Of a stretch of DNA of 61,605 nucleotides, positions 44,431 through 53,439 are shown piece after piece. The notes beneath the pieces are model-generated. The model ran no database searches. It worked only from the letters and a program-made list of their open reading frames with translations, and was not told the origin of the DNA. Origin of the DNA: Caedibacter sp. 37-49 (GTDB taxonomy: Bacteria > Pseudomonadota > Alphaproteobacteria > Caedimonadales > Caedimonadaceae); contig MKUV01000032.1 of the NCBI GenBank assembly GCA_001898725.1, forward strand, positions 1 through 61,605. The letters are read 5' to 3'. Each line of letters opens with the position of its first letter. The stretch's first letter is position 1. A program made the position numbers and the translations under genes.

Positions 44431-45438
44431 TTATAAAAATTTACGCATAACCTTAGCCGTATCTGCCATACGATTTGAGAAGCCCCATTCATTATCATAC
44501 CAGGACAATACTCTGCAGAAACGTCCTTCAATCACTTGTGTTTGCGTTAAATCAAATGAAGAACTCATTGGATTATGATTAAAATCAATGGATACAAGTG
44601 GCTCATTAACAATGCCTAAAATTCCTTTAAGTTCAGCTTGAGAAGCTTTTACTATAGCTTCATTAATCTCTGTAGCTGTTGTCTCTCGTTTAGAATCAAA
44701 TTTAAAATCAATTAAAGAAACATTGGGCGTTGGTACGCGAATAGCAGTTCCATCTAACTTACCTTTTAATTCTGGAAGTACAAGTCCTACAGCTTTAGCA
44801 GCTCCTGTTGAAGTTGGAATCATTGAAAGCGCTGAAGCTCGAGAACGTCGTGGATCACTATGAAATGTATCGACTAAGCGTTGATCTCCTGTATAAGCAT
44901 GAATTGTGGTCATGTAGCCCCGCTCAATTCCTATCGCTTTTTGCAAAACATAAGCAACAGGCGCTAAGCAGTTTGTTGTACAGGAGGCATTTGAGACAAC
45001 AATGTGATCTTTTGAGAGTTTATCGTGGTTAACCCCATACACGACAGTTAAATCTGCACCTTCACCAGGAGCAGAAATTAAAACTCTCTTGGCACCAGCT
45101 TTAATGTGCTTTTCTGCTTTAGATTTTTCAGTAAAACGGCCTGAACACTCAAAAACGATATCAATATTAAGATCTCTCCAAGGAAGGTTCTCTGGATCAG
45201 CTTGCGCTAATACTTTAACTTCTCCAAAGCCTACATCAATGCCTGTAGATGAGGTTTTGACTTCAGAAGGGAAACGACCATGGACAGAATCATAACGTAA
45301 AAGATAAGCATTACTTTCAATATCAGCTAAGTCATTAATTGCAACAACTTGAATATCTTTATGATGATTTTCAGCTATTGCTCTAAAAACAAGACGTCCT
45401 ATACGACCAAATCCATTAATTGCTACACGAAGCGTCAT
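44431..45438 (-). CDS. gap: Glyceraldehyde-3-phosphate dehydrogenase
   Basis: NAD-dependent glycolytic enzyme of 335 residues. The N-terminal NAD motif is INGFGRIGRLVFRAI, the catalytic cysteine lies in SNASCTTNCLAPVAYVL, and STGAAKAVGLVLPELKGK follows. WYDNEWGFSNRMADTA is at the C-terminus. Its start overlaps the transketolase stop by 4 bases. Pairing gap with tkt suggests central-carbon metabolism is retained, including a partial pentose-phosphate route. It is the last gene of the accD-folC-mutY-tkt-gap run. Confidence 0.97.
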   Translation of the reverse strand: MTLRVAINGFGRIGRLVFRAIAENHHKDIQVVAINDLADIESNAYLLRYDSVHGRFPSEVKTSSTGIDVGFGEVKVLAQADPENLPWRDLNIDIVFECSGRFTEKSKAEKHIKAGAKRVLISAPGEGADLTVVYGVNHDKLSKDHIVVSNASCTTNCLAPVAYVLQKAIGIERGYMTTIHAYTGDQRLVDTFHSDPRRSRASALSMIPTSTGAAKAVGLVLPELKGKLDGTAIRVPTPNVSLIDFKFDSKRETTATEINEAIVKASQAELKGILGIVNEPLVSIDFNHNPMSSSFDLTQTQVIEGRFCRVLSWYDNEWGFSNRMADTAKVMRKFL

Positions 45439-47444
45439 CTATTTCTCCTTAATTTATCTATTGTTAATTCTACAGTTGCTTCCGCTGTAATACGAAAATG
45501 CTTGTAAAGTTCTTGATAAGCACCTGAAGCTCCAAAACCATGCATGCCTATAAATCCCCCTTCAGGACCTATAAACTTTTCCCAACCGAAGGGAACAGCA
45601 GCTTCAATGGCTATTCTTAGAGTATGCGGCGCAAGGACATTTTTCTGGTATTCCGCTTCTTGCATTTCAAAAAGACGCCAACATGGTAATGAGACAACTC
45701 GAGCTGAAATTCCTTTCATTTTTAATATTTGTTGAGCTTCTACTGCAATTGAGACTTCAGATCCTGTAGACAAAAGTGTAACTTCTGCTTTGTTATCTTC
45801 ACTTAAAACATATCCACCTCTTCTACACAAATTTTCTGAAGTCTTAGCTGTCCGAAGAAATGGAAGATTTTGTCTTGTTAAAACTAATATTGAAGGAATT
45901 TTTTGATCTTTTAAAGCTGATTCCCAACATTCTACAACTTCAATAGCATCAGCCGGACGAAAAACATTAAGATTTGGGATCGCTCTTAATGCAGCTAAGT
46001 GTTCAACAGGTTGATGTGTAGGACCATCCTCACCTAAACCAATGGAATCATGAGTCATAATATAAATGACATGGTTCTCCATAAGCGCAGAAAGACGAAT
46101 AGAAGGTCTACAGTAATCACTAAAAGCAAGAAAAGTTCCACCATATGGAATAAAACCGCCATGAAGATTTATGCCATTCATAGCTGCGGCCATAGCATGT
46201 TCTCTTACACCGTAATGAATATAATTTCCAACTAACTGAGGAGTAGAAATAGTATGACTTTCATTAACTTTCGTATTGTTGGAACCAGTAAGATCTGCTG
46301 ATCCACCTAACAATTCTGGCAATCTTGGGACTAAAACATCAAGAACCTGTCCAGACAGAATACGCGTAGATAAGGTTGGTTTTTGATGGTAAAAATGATC
46401 TATTAATTTTTCTAGATCCTCTTGAATACCTTTTGGGAGTTCACCCCTAAAACGCCGATGAATTTCTTGTTTAATAGCTGGTTTAGAAGCCGCAAAATTA
46501 TTTTGCCAAGATTGATAAGTTTTATCACTTCTTTTACCAAAATCACGCCAAACACTGAGAATACTATCGGGAATTTCAAAAGCAGGGCAAAGCCAATTTA
46601 AAGCTTTGCGCATTTTTAAAATCTCTTCTTCTCCAAGAGCAGAACCATGAATTGCTGAAGTTCCTGCTTTTGTTGGAGCACCATAACCAATCGTTGTACG
46701 GCAAGCAATCAACGATGGGACTTTTGCTTGTTGTGCCTCTTGAAGAGCCTTATAAATCTCATCTGGATTATGGCCATCTATGGCATGCACTTCCCAGCCA
46801 CAAGCTTCAAAGCGCTTTAATTGATTATCCGATACTGATAAATCTGTAGGACCATCAATCGTTACATGATTATCATCAAATAAAACAATAAGCTTCGACA
46901 ATTTTAAATGCCCAGCAAGAGAGATGGCCTCATGTGAGATCCCCTCCATAAGGCAACCATCTCCTGCGATAACATAGGTATAGTGATTAAAAAGATGCTC
47001 ACCAAATTGCGTGCGCAAAAGATTCTCAGCAATAGCCATTCCCACAGCATTTCCTAAGCCTTGCCCTAATGGACCCGTCGTTGTTTCTATACCTAAATAA
47101 TGATCTTTTTCTGGGTGCCCTGCTGTATGAGTCCCGAGTTGACGAAAGTTCTTTAAAGACTCGATCGTCATATCCTCATAACCTGTTAAGTAATTAAGAG
47201 CATATAACAACATAGATCCATGCCCGGCTGAAAGAACTAAGCGATCGCGGTCATACCATGTGGGATCTTTTGGATTAAACTTTAAAAAATATTGGTATAA
47301 AACAGTGGCTACATCAGCCATTCCTAAAGGGAGCCCAGGATGACCTGACTTAGCTTTTTCAATAGCATCAACGCTCAAGAATCGAATAGCATTTGCCAAC
47401 TCTTGATGCGAAGGTGTTAACAATGAAGAAGAACTTTGAGTAAT
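45435..47444 (-). CDS. tkt: Transketolase, probable ATT start
   Basis: Thiamine-diphosphate enzyme of the pentose-phosphate pathway, 669 residues from the proposed start (E. coli TktA has 663). Motifs: ANAIRFLSVDAIEKAKSGHPG near the N-terminus, GHGSMLLYALNYL, GDGCLMEGISHEA (ThDP motif), and HDSIGLGEDGPTHQPVEHL in the pyrimidine domain. The open frame can be extended to TTG 47513, which would overlap mutY, but no ATG lies near the family's start. An AGGAGA at 47451-47456 is 6 bases upstream of an ATT codon at 47444, giving a family-length N-terminus. GTG 47474 is the main alternative. Confidence 0.93.
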   Translation of the reverse strand: MTQSSSSLLTPSHQELANAIRFLSVDAIEKAKSGHPGLPLGMADVATVLYQYFLKFNPKDPTWYDRDRLVLSAGHGSMLLYALNYLTGYEDMTIESLKNFRQLGTHTAGHPEKDHYLGIETTTGPLGQGLGNAVGMAIAENLLRTQFGEHLFNHYTYVIAGDGCLMEGISHEAISLAGHLKLSKLIVLFDDNHVTIDGPTDLSVSDNQLKRFEACGWEVHAIDGHNPDEIYKALQEAQQAKVPSLIACRTTIGYGAPTKAGTSAIHGSALGEEEILKMRKALNWLCPAFEIPDSILSVWRDFGKRSDKTYQSWQNNFAASKPAIKQEIHRRFRGELPKGIQEDLEKLIDHFYHQKPTLSTRILSGQVLDVLVPRLPELLGGSADLTGSNNTKVNESHTISTPQLVGNYIHYGVREHAMAAAMNGINLHGGFIPYGGTFLAFSDYCRPSIRLSALMENHVIYIMTHDSIGLGEDGPTHQPVEHLAALRAIPNLNVFRPADAIEVVECWESALKDQKIPSILVLTRQNLPFLRTAKTSENLCRRGGYVLSEDNKAEVTLLSTGSEVSIAVEAQQILKMKGISARVVSLPCWRLFEMQEAEYQKNVLAPHTLRIAIEAAVPFGWEKFIGPEGGFIGMHGFGASGAYQELYKHFRITAEATVELTIDKLRRNR

Positions 47445-47450
47445 AAGCTT

Positions 47451-47456
47451 TCTCCT
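47451..47456 (-). promoter_or_regulatory. Shine-Dalgarno of tkt
   Basis: AGGAGA on the minus strand, 6 bases before the ATT at 47444 and about 27 bases before the next common start codon (TTG 47423). It is the strongest ribosome-binding site in the area and decides the start. Confidence 0.6.
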
Positions 47457-47499
47457 AATATTTATAATGCTCACACAATGCCTGGCGTTTTTAAGAACG

Positions 47500-48558
47500 T
47501 CAATGGGTCTCAATAAGTTTTAAGCTCGGTTCAATAATTTTTTTAAATAATGTTGGTAAAGCGTAATTACCTATTTGATGAGGAAAAACCCAAAAACCTT
47601 CTAATGCTTGAGATTTTTCCATACTTATATTTCCAGAATAAATCATAATTTCAAGATCAAAATGCGTAAAACTGTGCTTAATCTCAATAGAAGAAGATTC
47701 CCAATCTATGGCAATAGGAGCATTTTTAGGAACATCATTCATTTTTAATTTTGTCGTACTCCATTTCGATGTAGGAATTTCCATCATCCCCCCCAACAAA
47801 CCATTTTCAGGTCTTTTCCTAAGTAAAATTGCCCCATCTTCTCTTTTTAGAATATACGCGACTGCATATTTTTTAGGTCTTATTGGCTTTTTACTTTTTA
47901 CAGGCAGTCCTGCCTGAGTACCCACGGCATAAGCTTTACATATTAATCGAAAAGGACATTCTAAACATACTGGACTTCTAGATGTACAGAGAGAAGCTCC
48001 TAAATCCATCATAGCTTGTGCAAAATCACCTGGCCTTAATTCGGGTGTAAATTCAAAAGCAGCATTTTGTATTGAAATCATCCCCTCAGGCAATGGCGTT
48101 GAAATCGCATAAAGACGGGCAAGAATACGCGCAATATTCCCGTCTATAGGCAAAACTTGTTCGTTAAAAGCGATTGCAGCAATTGCTTTTGACGTATAAG
48201 GTCCTATCCCTGGGAGTTTAATTAATTCACTTGAGCTGCATGGGAATTGACTATTATAGTCATTAACTATTTCCTTTGCACAAAGATATAAGTTCCTTGC
48301 TCTTGTATAATACCCTAAACCCTGCCACGCATGAAGAATGTCATCTAATGATGCTTGGGCCAACGCTTGAACTGTAGGCCATTTCTTTATGAAGGATAAA
48401 AAATAAGGAATGACAGTTACAACTGTCGTCTGTTGCAACATGATCTCGCTTAACCACACATGATAGGGGTTTGTTTTTTGGTTACCTTTCGCCCGCCAAG
48501 GAAGATCCCTTCCTTTAAGATCGTACCAATTTAAAAGAGCTTTATGATGTTTTCTCAT
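47500..48558 (-). CDS. mutY: A/G-specific adenine glycosylase
   Basis: DNA repair enzyme that removes adenine mispaired with 8-oxoguanine. 352 residues. DLPWRAKGNQKTNPYHVWLS and EIMLQQTTV are at the N-terminus. The helix-hairpin-helix is LPGIGPYTSKAIAAIA, and the catalytic aspartate is in LPIDGNIARILARL. The iron-sulfur cysteines follow the Cys-x6-Cys-x2-Cys-x5-Cys pattern ending CLECPFRLIC. The C-terminal Nudix-like domain (AVAYILKREDGAILLRKRP) recognises 8-oxoguanine. The start overlaps folC by 17 bases. Confidence 0.95.
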   Translation of the reverse strand: MRKHHKALLNWYDLKGRDLPWRAKGNQKTNPYHVWLSEIMLQQTTVVTVIPYFLSFIKKWPTVQALAQASLDDILHAWQGLGYYTRARNLYLCAKEIVNDYNSQFPCSSSELIKLPGIGPYTSKAIAAIAFNEQVLPIDGNIARILARLYAISTPLPEGMISIQNAAFEFTPELRPGDFAQAMMDLGASLCTSRSPVCLECPFRLICKAYAVGTQAGLPVKSKKPIRPKKYAVAYILKREDGAILLRKRPENGLLGGMMEIPTSKWSTTKLKMNDVPKNAPIAIDWESSSIEIKHSFTHFDLEIMIYSGNISMEKSQALEGFWVFPHQIGNYALPTLFKKIIEPSLKLIETH

Positions 48559-49831
48559 CTTGATTTTCTACCATGTTTAGAACATCTCCTGCCAAATAAA
48601 CTGAACCACAAATAATAACTCTTACAGGAGAGGAAGAAAACTTAGCAATTTTTTCTAAAGCGTCAATAACACTACTAGCAATAAAACCATCTTTTTGTGA
48701 GATAATCTTAATAAATTCTTCAGGCAATACATGGTTCTCAGAAGTTAAAATAGGGATAAAATAAAATCTTTGAGCTAATTCAGAAAGTATTAAAAGAAAA
48801 CCTTGCGGATCTTTATGATTTAACATTCCCACAATAAAGTAAGTTGGTAAGAACTTCCAATTTCTCACAGATTCAATTAATGCTCGAGCCCCTCCTTCAT
48901 TATGAGCGCTATCAAGCCAAATTTCTGAACCTTTAACAAGATAATTCATCAAGAAAGTAGAAGTCATATTTTGTAATCTTCCTTTCCAAATGGCCGATGC
49001 TATACCTTGTTTTAAGTGAATTTCATTTAACTTAAAAATATTTTGTAAAAAGGATGCAATACTTAATGCTAAACCAGCATTTTGGAATTGATGTTTTCCT
49101 TTTAAACTAATGTCTGTACACGTTAAATTAGAATTATAAATAAGTTTTCCTTGATTTTCTTGAATATTCCAATCTTGGCCTTCTAAAAAGAATGGAATTG
49201 AAAGATCTTTTGCACACTTAACAAGAGTTTGAGCAGCTTCTTTAAATTGTACAGTTGAAAAAGCTGGAGTTCCAGTTTTAAAAATCCCTGCTTTTGCGTA
49301 AGCAATTTCACTTAAACTTTTTCCTAAATAACTCATGTGGTCATAAGAAATGGGCGTTATTGCTGTAACAAGTGGATTATTAATAACATTTGTTGCATCA
49401 AGACGACCCCCAACTCCAGTTTCTAAGAGTAAAACATCAGCAAAATTTTCGGCATAAGCAAGAAATCCTACTGCTGTTATAAGTTCGAACCAAGTTAATT
49501 CCTTGAAATATTTAGCATATTCTTCACATGTATGCACTAAGTGCATAAAATATGAAGTTTCAATTTCTTTTCCTGCAATAATAATTCGTTCATTAACTCT
49601 GATGAGATGAGGTGAACTATAGACATGAACCTTGTACCCAGCGGACTCAAAAATGGCTCTTAAGAAAGCAATCGTTGAACCTTTGCCATTCGTTCCCGCC
49701 ACATGAATTGTAGGAGGAAGTCTTAAATATGGAGAACCCAATTTGTTTAATAACTTAATAAAAAGATTTAAATCAAACTTTTTTCTTATGGGAAATTTTC
49801 TAGAAAAAATATCTAGATTAAAATGGGGCAT
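48542..49831 (-). CDS. folC: Folylpolyglutamate synthase / dihydrofolate synthase
   Basis: Mur-ligase-fold enzyme of 429 residues, adding glutamate to folates. The P-loop is HVAGTNGKGSTIAFLRAI, then VYSSPHLIRVNERI, LLETGVGGRLDATNVI and ITPISYDHMSYLGKSLSEIAYAKAG, and the C-terminal domain has WLDSAHNEGGARALIE. All motifs are intact. The accD stop lies 1 base before the start, the usual accD-folC coupling of Alphaproteobacteria. Confidence 0.95.
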   Translation of the reverse strand: MPHFNLDIFSRKFPIRKKFDLNLFIKLLNKLGSPYLRLPPTIHVAGTNGKGSTIAFLRAIFESAGYKVHVYSSPHLIRVNERIIIAGKEIETSYFMHLVHTCEEYAKYFKELTWFELITAVGFLAYAENFADVLLLETGVGGRLDATNVINNPLVTAITPISYDHMSYLGKSLSEIAYAKAGIFKTGTPAFSTVQFKEAAQTLVKCAKDLSIPFFLEGQDWNIQENQGKLIYNSNLTCTDISLKGKHQFQNAGLALSIASFLQNIFKLNEIHLKQGIASAIWKGRLQNMTSTFLMNYLVKGSEIWLDSAHNEGGARALIESVRNWKFLPTYFIVGMLNHKDPQGFLLILSELAQRFYFIPILTSENHVLPEEFIKIISQKDGFIASSVIDALEKIAKFSSSPVRVIICGSVYLAGDVLNMVENQDEKTS

Positions 49832-49832
49832 C

Positions 49833-50684
49833 CTAAATGCGAGATTTCATTAATAAATTTAATAATGTAATTAAACGTTCTTTCATTTCACGTCTAGGAA
49901 CAACCATATCAATCATACCATGTTCTAGGAGATATTCCGCTGTTTGAAAACCTTCAGGTAATGCATGTCTTATTGTTTGCTGTATAACGCGAGCACCTGC
50001 AAAACCTATCATCGCTCCAGGTTCCGCAATCGAAATATCGCCTAACATTGCAAAGGAAGCAGATACGCCTCCTGTTGTTGGGTCTGTTAAAATTGTAATA
50101 TATGGCAAACCAGCTTCTTTTACCTGACGTACAGCTATAGTGGTACGTGGCATTTGCATTAGGGATAAGATACCTTCCTGCATTCGAGCACCACCGGAAG
50201 AAGGAACAACGATTAAAGGTGCTTTATATTTAATTGCAGCTTGAGCAGCAGCAACAAACCCTGCACCTACTGCTGCCCCCATAGAACCTCCCATGAAGTT
50301 GAATTCAAAGGCAATAATAACTGATTTATGTCCCCCTATTCGACCTACCGCGATTAGTATAGCGTCCTCTTCTTCTGTTTTTTGACGAGCTTCCTTTAAT
50401 CTGTCAGAATATTTCTTTAAGTCCTTAAATTTCAATGGGTCATGCTTAACTTGAGGAATTGGAATGCGCGTATATTCCTGATCATCAAAAAGTAATTCAA
50501 GACGCTTTTTAGCCTCAAGTCGCATATGATGACCACAATGACGACATACAAAGTTGTTCTCAGCTAAATCACGATGAAAAATCATTTGTTCGCATTTTGA
50601 GCATTTATCCCATAAATTCTCTGGGATATCTTTACCGACAAGAGCTCTAAGCTTAGGACGAACAAAATCAGTAATCCAATTCAT
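49833..50684 (-). CDS. accD: Acetyl-CoA carboxylase carboxyltransferase subunit beta
   Basis: Beta half of the carboxyltransferase, 283 residues. The N-terminal four-cysteine zinc domain reads CSKCEQMIFHRDL and VCRHCGHHMRL. The crotonase-fold part has GSMGAAVGAGFVAAAQ, PSSGGARMQEGILSLMQM, and LTDPTTGGVSASFAMLGDI. It works with accA at 14648-15598. It heads the minus-strand operon accD-folC-mutY-tkt-gap; its promoter should lie in the 298-base region to the right, shared with the divergent fliM-like gene. Confidence 0.96.
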   Translation of the reverse strand: MNWITDFVRPKLRALVGKDIPENLWDKCSKCEQMIFHRDLAENNFVCRHCGHHMRLEAKKRLELLFDDQEYTRIPIPQVKHDPLKFKDLKKYSDRLKEARQKTEEEDAILIAVGRIGGHKSVIIAFEFNFMGGSMGAAVGAGFVAAAQAAIKYKAPLIVVPSSGGARMQEGILSLMQMPRTTIAVRQVKEAGLPYITILTDPTTGGVSASFAMLGDISIAEPGAMIGFAGARVIQQTIRHALPEGFQTAEYLLEHGMIDMVVPRREMKERLITLLNLLMKSRI

Positions 50685-50936
50685 ATATTTTCCTTAATTG
50701 TATAACTTTATTGTTATTGATATGCTTTTTTAATGAATCTATCAATTCCCTTTGATAAAAAATCACTTTTTATCGCCATAAAGTCTTAATGTAACAAGAG
50801 TATATGCAACTCATTTTTTCTTTAAAAAGTTTTTGTCTCTAGAAAAGGTTTCAAATTTAATCTATAAAATAAACCTTTAACTTACCATCATACACATAAC
50901 ATTTTATAGGTGAGATTAAAAATTAGGGGATTATTT

Positions 50937-51008
50937 TTGCAAATACAACTACTTCATTCTGCTAAACTAGCTCACATAGTTAATGGAGACGTCATTGAGC
51001 TCAAATAA
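50937..51008 (+). CDS. Possible leader peptide overlapping fliM start
   Basis: A 23-codon frame starting TTG at 50937. AGGGGA at 50925-50930 lies 6 bases upstream, a stronger site than any before the fliM-like ATG at 50983, which the frame overlaps in another phase. It may couple ribosomes into the downstream gene. Could be chance. Confidence 0.3.
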   Translation: MQIQLLHSAKLAHIVNGDVIELK

Positions 51009-52068
51009 TGCAGCTCTCTCCTCAAAAGAATGGTTTTTTTCAGATGAATGGGAACAATTTTCATCGGAAGAAAGTATTAGGTTTGAAGAACCTGAACTTT
51101 TTAATAAAGAACCTATTCTTAACCAAGATGAAATTGAAAGTCTTCTTGATCACTATAATTCCCCTAAAAAACAAGTACTTTCTGGCTTTGAAAAATTAAT
51201 TGAAACGAAGAAAAGCAAATATGATAATGTTACTTTTCTAAATAATATTTTAAAGAATTTTTCTCAAAAATGTTTAAATCATTGGCGTAGAATTTTACCA
51301 AAAAGTGATGACGTTACGTACGTTTCCGAAGATACAAAACTTATCTCACTTAAAGACTATCTTGAAGAAACATTAATAGCAGGCGTAACTCGAGTAATTA
51401 GATCTAAGGAATGCAATTCACCCTTACTTATTAATTTTAGTTCAGAGTGTTTTTCTTCTTTAATTGACTCCCTTTTGGGAGGTAGTCACACAAAAGAGCC
51501 ATGTAAAACTTATGAAAGACAATTAACGAAAATCGAAGATAATATTATTCTGTACTTTATCGCCCCTCTATTAGTATCACTTCAAAATGCTTTTAGTAAA
51601 TTTGTTAAGTATGAATTCTATTTAGAAAATGAAAATAAGTTCTCTGATTTATTAAAAGTAAGTAATCTTACTGATAAGTCTCTCTTCACAAAGTTTATGT
51701 TTAGAATAGACTCTTCAGTAAGTAATTTTAATATAATTTTTCCCATAACATTCTTAGAAGATTTTATACAAAAGCTAAATAAAAAGGATGATAGCCATAA
51801 GCAACTATATTCTATGCTATGGCAAAACTATTTAGTCAAAGAACTTGAAAGCACAAATATAACTATTGAAGCAAAGTTATCTTCTTTAACTTTTTCATTG
51901 GAAGAAATTTTTACTTGGGAAGTAGGCACTCAAATAAAGCTTCCTATAAAATTATCTTCTTTAATCGCATTAGAAAGCAGTGGTGTTGAACTCATGACAG
52001 GTGAATTAGGTCAATCTAACAATTCATTTGCAATTCAAATTAAGCATAATACACTCAATGCAAGGTAA
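50983..52068 (+). CDS. fliM: FliM-like flagellar motor switch protein
   Basis: A 361-residue divergent homologue of FliM. LNQDEIESLL at residues 46-55 is the CheY-binding-type peptide (LSQDEIDALL in others), though it follows an unusual 45-residue acidic N-terminal extension. The middle domain has FSSLIDSLLGGS and LTKIEDNIIL as in FliM's CheC-like region, and the C-terminus has a SpoA-like segment (KLSSLTFSLEEIFTWEVGTQI). No other flagellar structural genes are in the window except the DUF6468 gene downstream. In the 3' part conservation is low, so a specialised or relaxed function is possible. Confidence 0.75.
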   Translation: METSLSSNNAALSSKEWFFSDEWEQFSSEESIRFEEPELFNKEPILNQDEIESLLDHYNSPKKQVLSGFEKLIETKKSKYDNVTFLNNILKNFSQKCLNHWRRILPKSDDVTYVSEDTKLISLKDYLEETLIAGVTRVIRSKECNSPLLINFSSECFSSLIDSLLGGSHTKEPCKTYERQLTKIEDNIILYFIAPLLVSLQNAFSKFVKYEFYLENENKFSDLLKVSNLTDKSLFTKFMFRIDSSVSNFNIIFPITFLEDFIQKLNKKDDSHKQLYSMLWQNYLVKELESTNITIEAKLSSLTFSLEEIFTWEVGTQIKLPIKLSSLIALESSGVELMTGELGQSNNSFAIQIKHNTLNAR

Positions 52069-52076
52069 GGAAAAAA

Positions 52077-52493
52077 ATGACATTTTCAATTATTATGGAT
52101 CTTATCGCAGTTACTCTTTTAATTGCTACTCTGATTTATGTATTTATTTTGAATCAACAATTGAAAAAAAATAGACATCAGTTAGAAACGTTTATTGTAA
52201 ATTTTTCATCTTCTTTAAATAGAGCGGAATCCACTATAAAAGAGCTCAAAGAATTAAAAGAGACAGTCCTAAAATCCTTAAGCGAACAACGTCTTAAAGC
52301 ATCTGCATTAAAAGATGAACTTTCATTCCTTCTTGATCGAGGTGAAAGTATTGCTCAACAGCTTGAAAACGAAATTAGAGAAGCTCGAAAAATTAAAAAA
52401 CCACAAGGCTTTTATGAACCTGAGTTTGAAATTCCCACAGTAAAAGAAGAGAAAGAACCTGAATTGGTTCGTACCTTAAAAAAAATAAGATAA
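52077..52493 (+). CDS. DUF6468 family protein (flagellar-locus associated)
   Basis: A 138-residue protein with one N-terminal membrane helix (IIMDLIAVTLLIATLIYVFI) and a long coiled coil. The segment LKDELSFLLDRGESIAQQLE is the signature of DUF6468, found next to fliM in alphaproteobacterial flagellar operons. It follows the fliM-like gene by 8 bases with an AAGGAA site. Function unknown; presumably inner-membrane and flagellum-linked. Confidence 0.8.
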   Translation: MTFSIIMDLIAVTLLIATLIYVFILNQQLKKNRHQLETFIVNFSSSLNRAESTIKELKELKETVLKSLSEQRLKASALKDELSFLLDRGESIAQQLENEIREARKIKKPQGFYEPEFEIPTVKEEKEPELVRTLKKIR

Positions 52494-52602
52494 TTAAAGC
52501 TAATCCATAGGTGGCTGATCATATAGTGATCCTGTCAATAACTTTAGCGATTAACCCTTCGTTAGTAAAATACTAATATATTTAAAAAGAAAAGGGGTTA
52601 AT

Positions 52603-52956
52603 ATGAAAAAAACATTATATATTTTAGTGGGCGCAGCTCTAATCTTATCTGCAACAACTAAAGGTTTTTCAGCGCCAGAAGAAGCGCCTGCAAAACTATG
52701 TCCGGATCCTAAAAAAGTTCTAGTTGTTCAGGACAAAGCAGGTAAGGACGAACAATTTGCTATGGAAACAGAAAATATCTTATGGCACGTTTATAACTCT
52801 CAAGTACGAGCAACTACTCTAAACCACGCGCATCGAATTACTCATGCAGGAAAAATAGAAATAACATGTACTTATACAGGTTTATTCAATGGTAATTATA
52901 CTGAACGAGATCCTGTTATACTTAAATCTATTAAGATAAATAACAAAATCTTATAA
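52603..52956 (+). CDS. Small exported protein, unknown
   Basis: A 117-residue precursor with a clear signal peptide (MKKTLYILVGAALILSATTKGFSA). The mature part of about 93 residues has two cysteines (KLCPD and ITCTY), a helix-like middle and a beta-rich tail. No family recognised. An AAAAGGGG site precedes the ATG. The 110 bases upstream separate it from the DUF6468 gene, so it likely has its own promoter. Confidence 0.6.
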   Translation: MKKTLYILVGAALILSATTKGFSAPEEAPAKLCPDPKKVLVVQDKAGKDEQFAMETENILWHVYNSQVRATTLNHAHRITHAGKIEITCTYTGLFNGNYTERDPVILKSIKINNKIL

Positions 52957-53001
52957 CACGTTTTTAGTCTTAATTATTAAAAAATATTTCTGCTAAATGC
53001 T

Positions 53002-53436
53002 TTATAAAACTTCTACCTTAAGAGTACTTTCTTTAGCAGAAATAACTTTAACTGTCGTTCCTTGAGCGCAATTTGGACCTTCAATAGTCCAAATTGTGTC
53101 CCCTAACTGAACTTTCCCTTGTCCATTTTTAAGCGCCTTTTCTAAAACAAAAACATGTCCTATATACTGTTCTGCTCGCCTATTTAAATTTGATGCATTT
53201 TTTGGCTTCGATCTCAAACGTAAGTATAAAATAACTGAGAGAATAGAAAGAAACGAAAATAATAATAATTGGTACCCTAAACCTAAAGAAGGAAATGCTA
53301 AAAGAATTAGGCCTACTAAGCCTGTTGCAATTGCAAGCCACACAAAACTAGCACCAGGGACGACAAGCTCAAGAATTAAAAAGATAATCCCTAAAATCCA
53401 CCAATGCCACACTGTGATATTATGAAGAAAAGACAT
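53002..53436 (-). CDS. NfeD-family membrane protein
   Basis: A 144-residue short NfeD protein: three or four N-terminal hydrophobic segments (WHWWILGIIFLILELVVPG) and a C-terminal OB-fold domain (GHVFVLEKALKNGQGKVQLGDTIWTIEG). It follows the SPFH gene by 3 bases; NfeD and stomatin-like proteins are a standard pair involved in membrane quality control. Confidence 0.93.
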   Translation of the reverse strand: MSFLHNITVWHWWILGIIFLILELVVPGASFVWLAIATGLVGLILLAFPSLGLGYQLLLFSFLSILSVILYLRLRSKPKNASNLNRRAEQYIGHVFVLEKALKNGQGKVQLGDTIWTIEGPNCAQGTTVKVISAKESTLKVEVL

Positions 53437-53439
53437 CTG

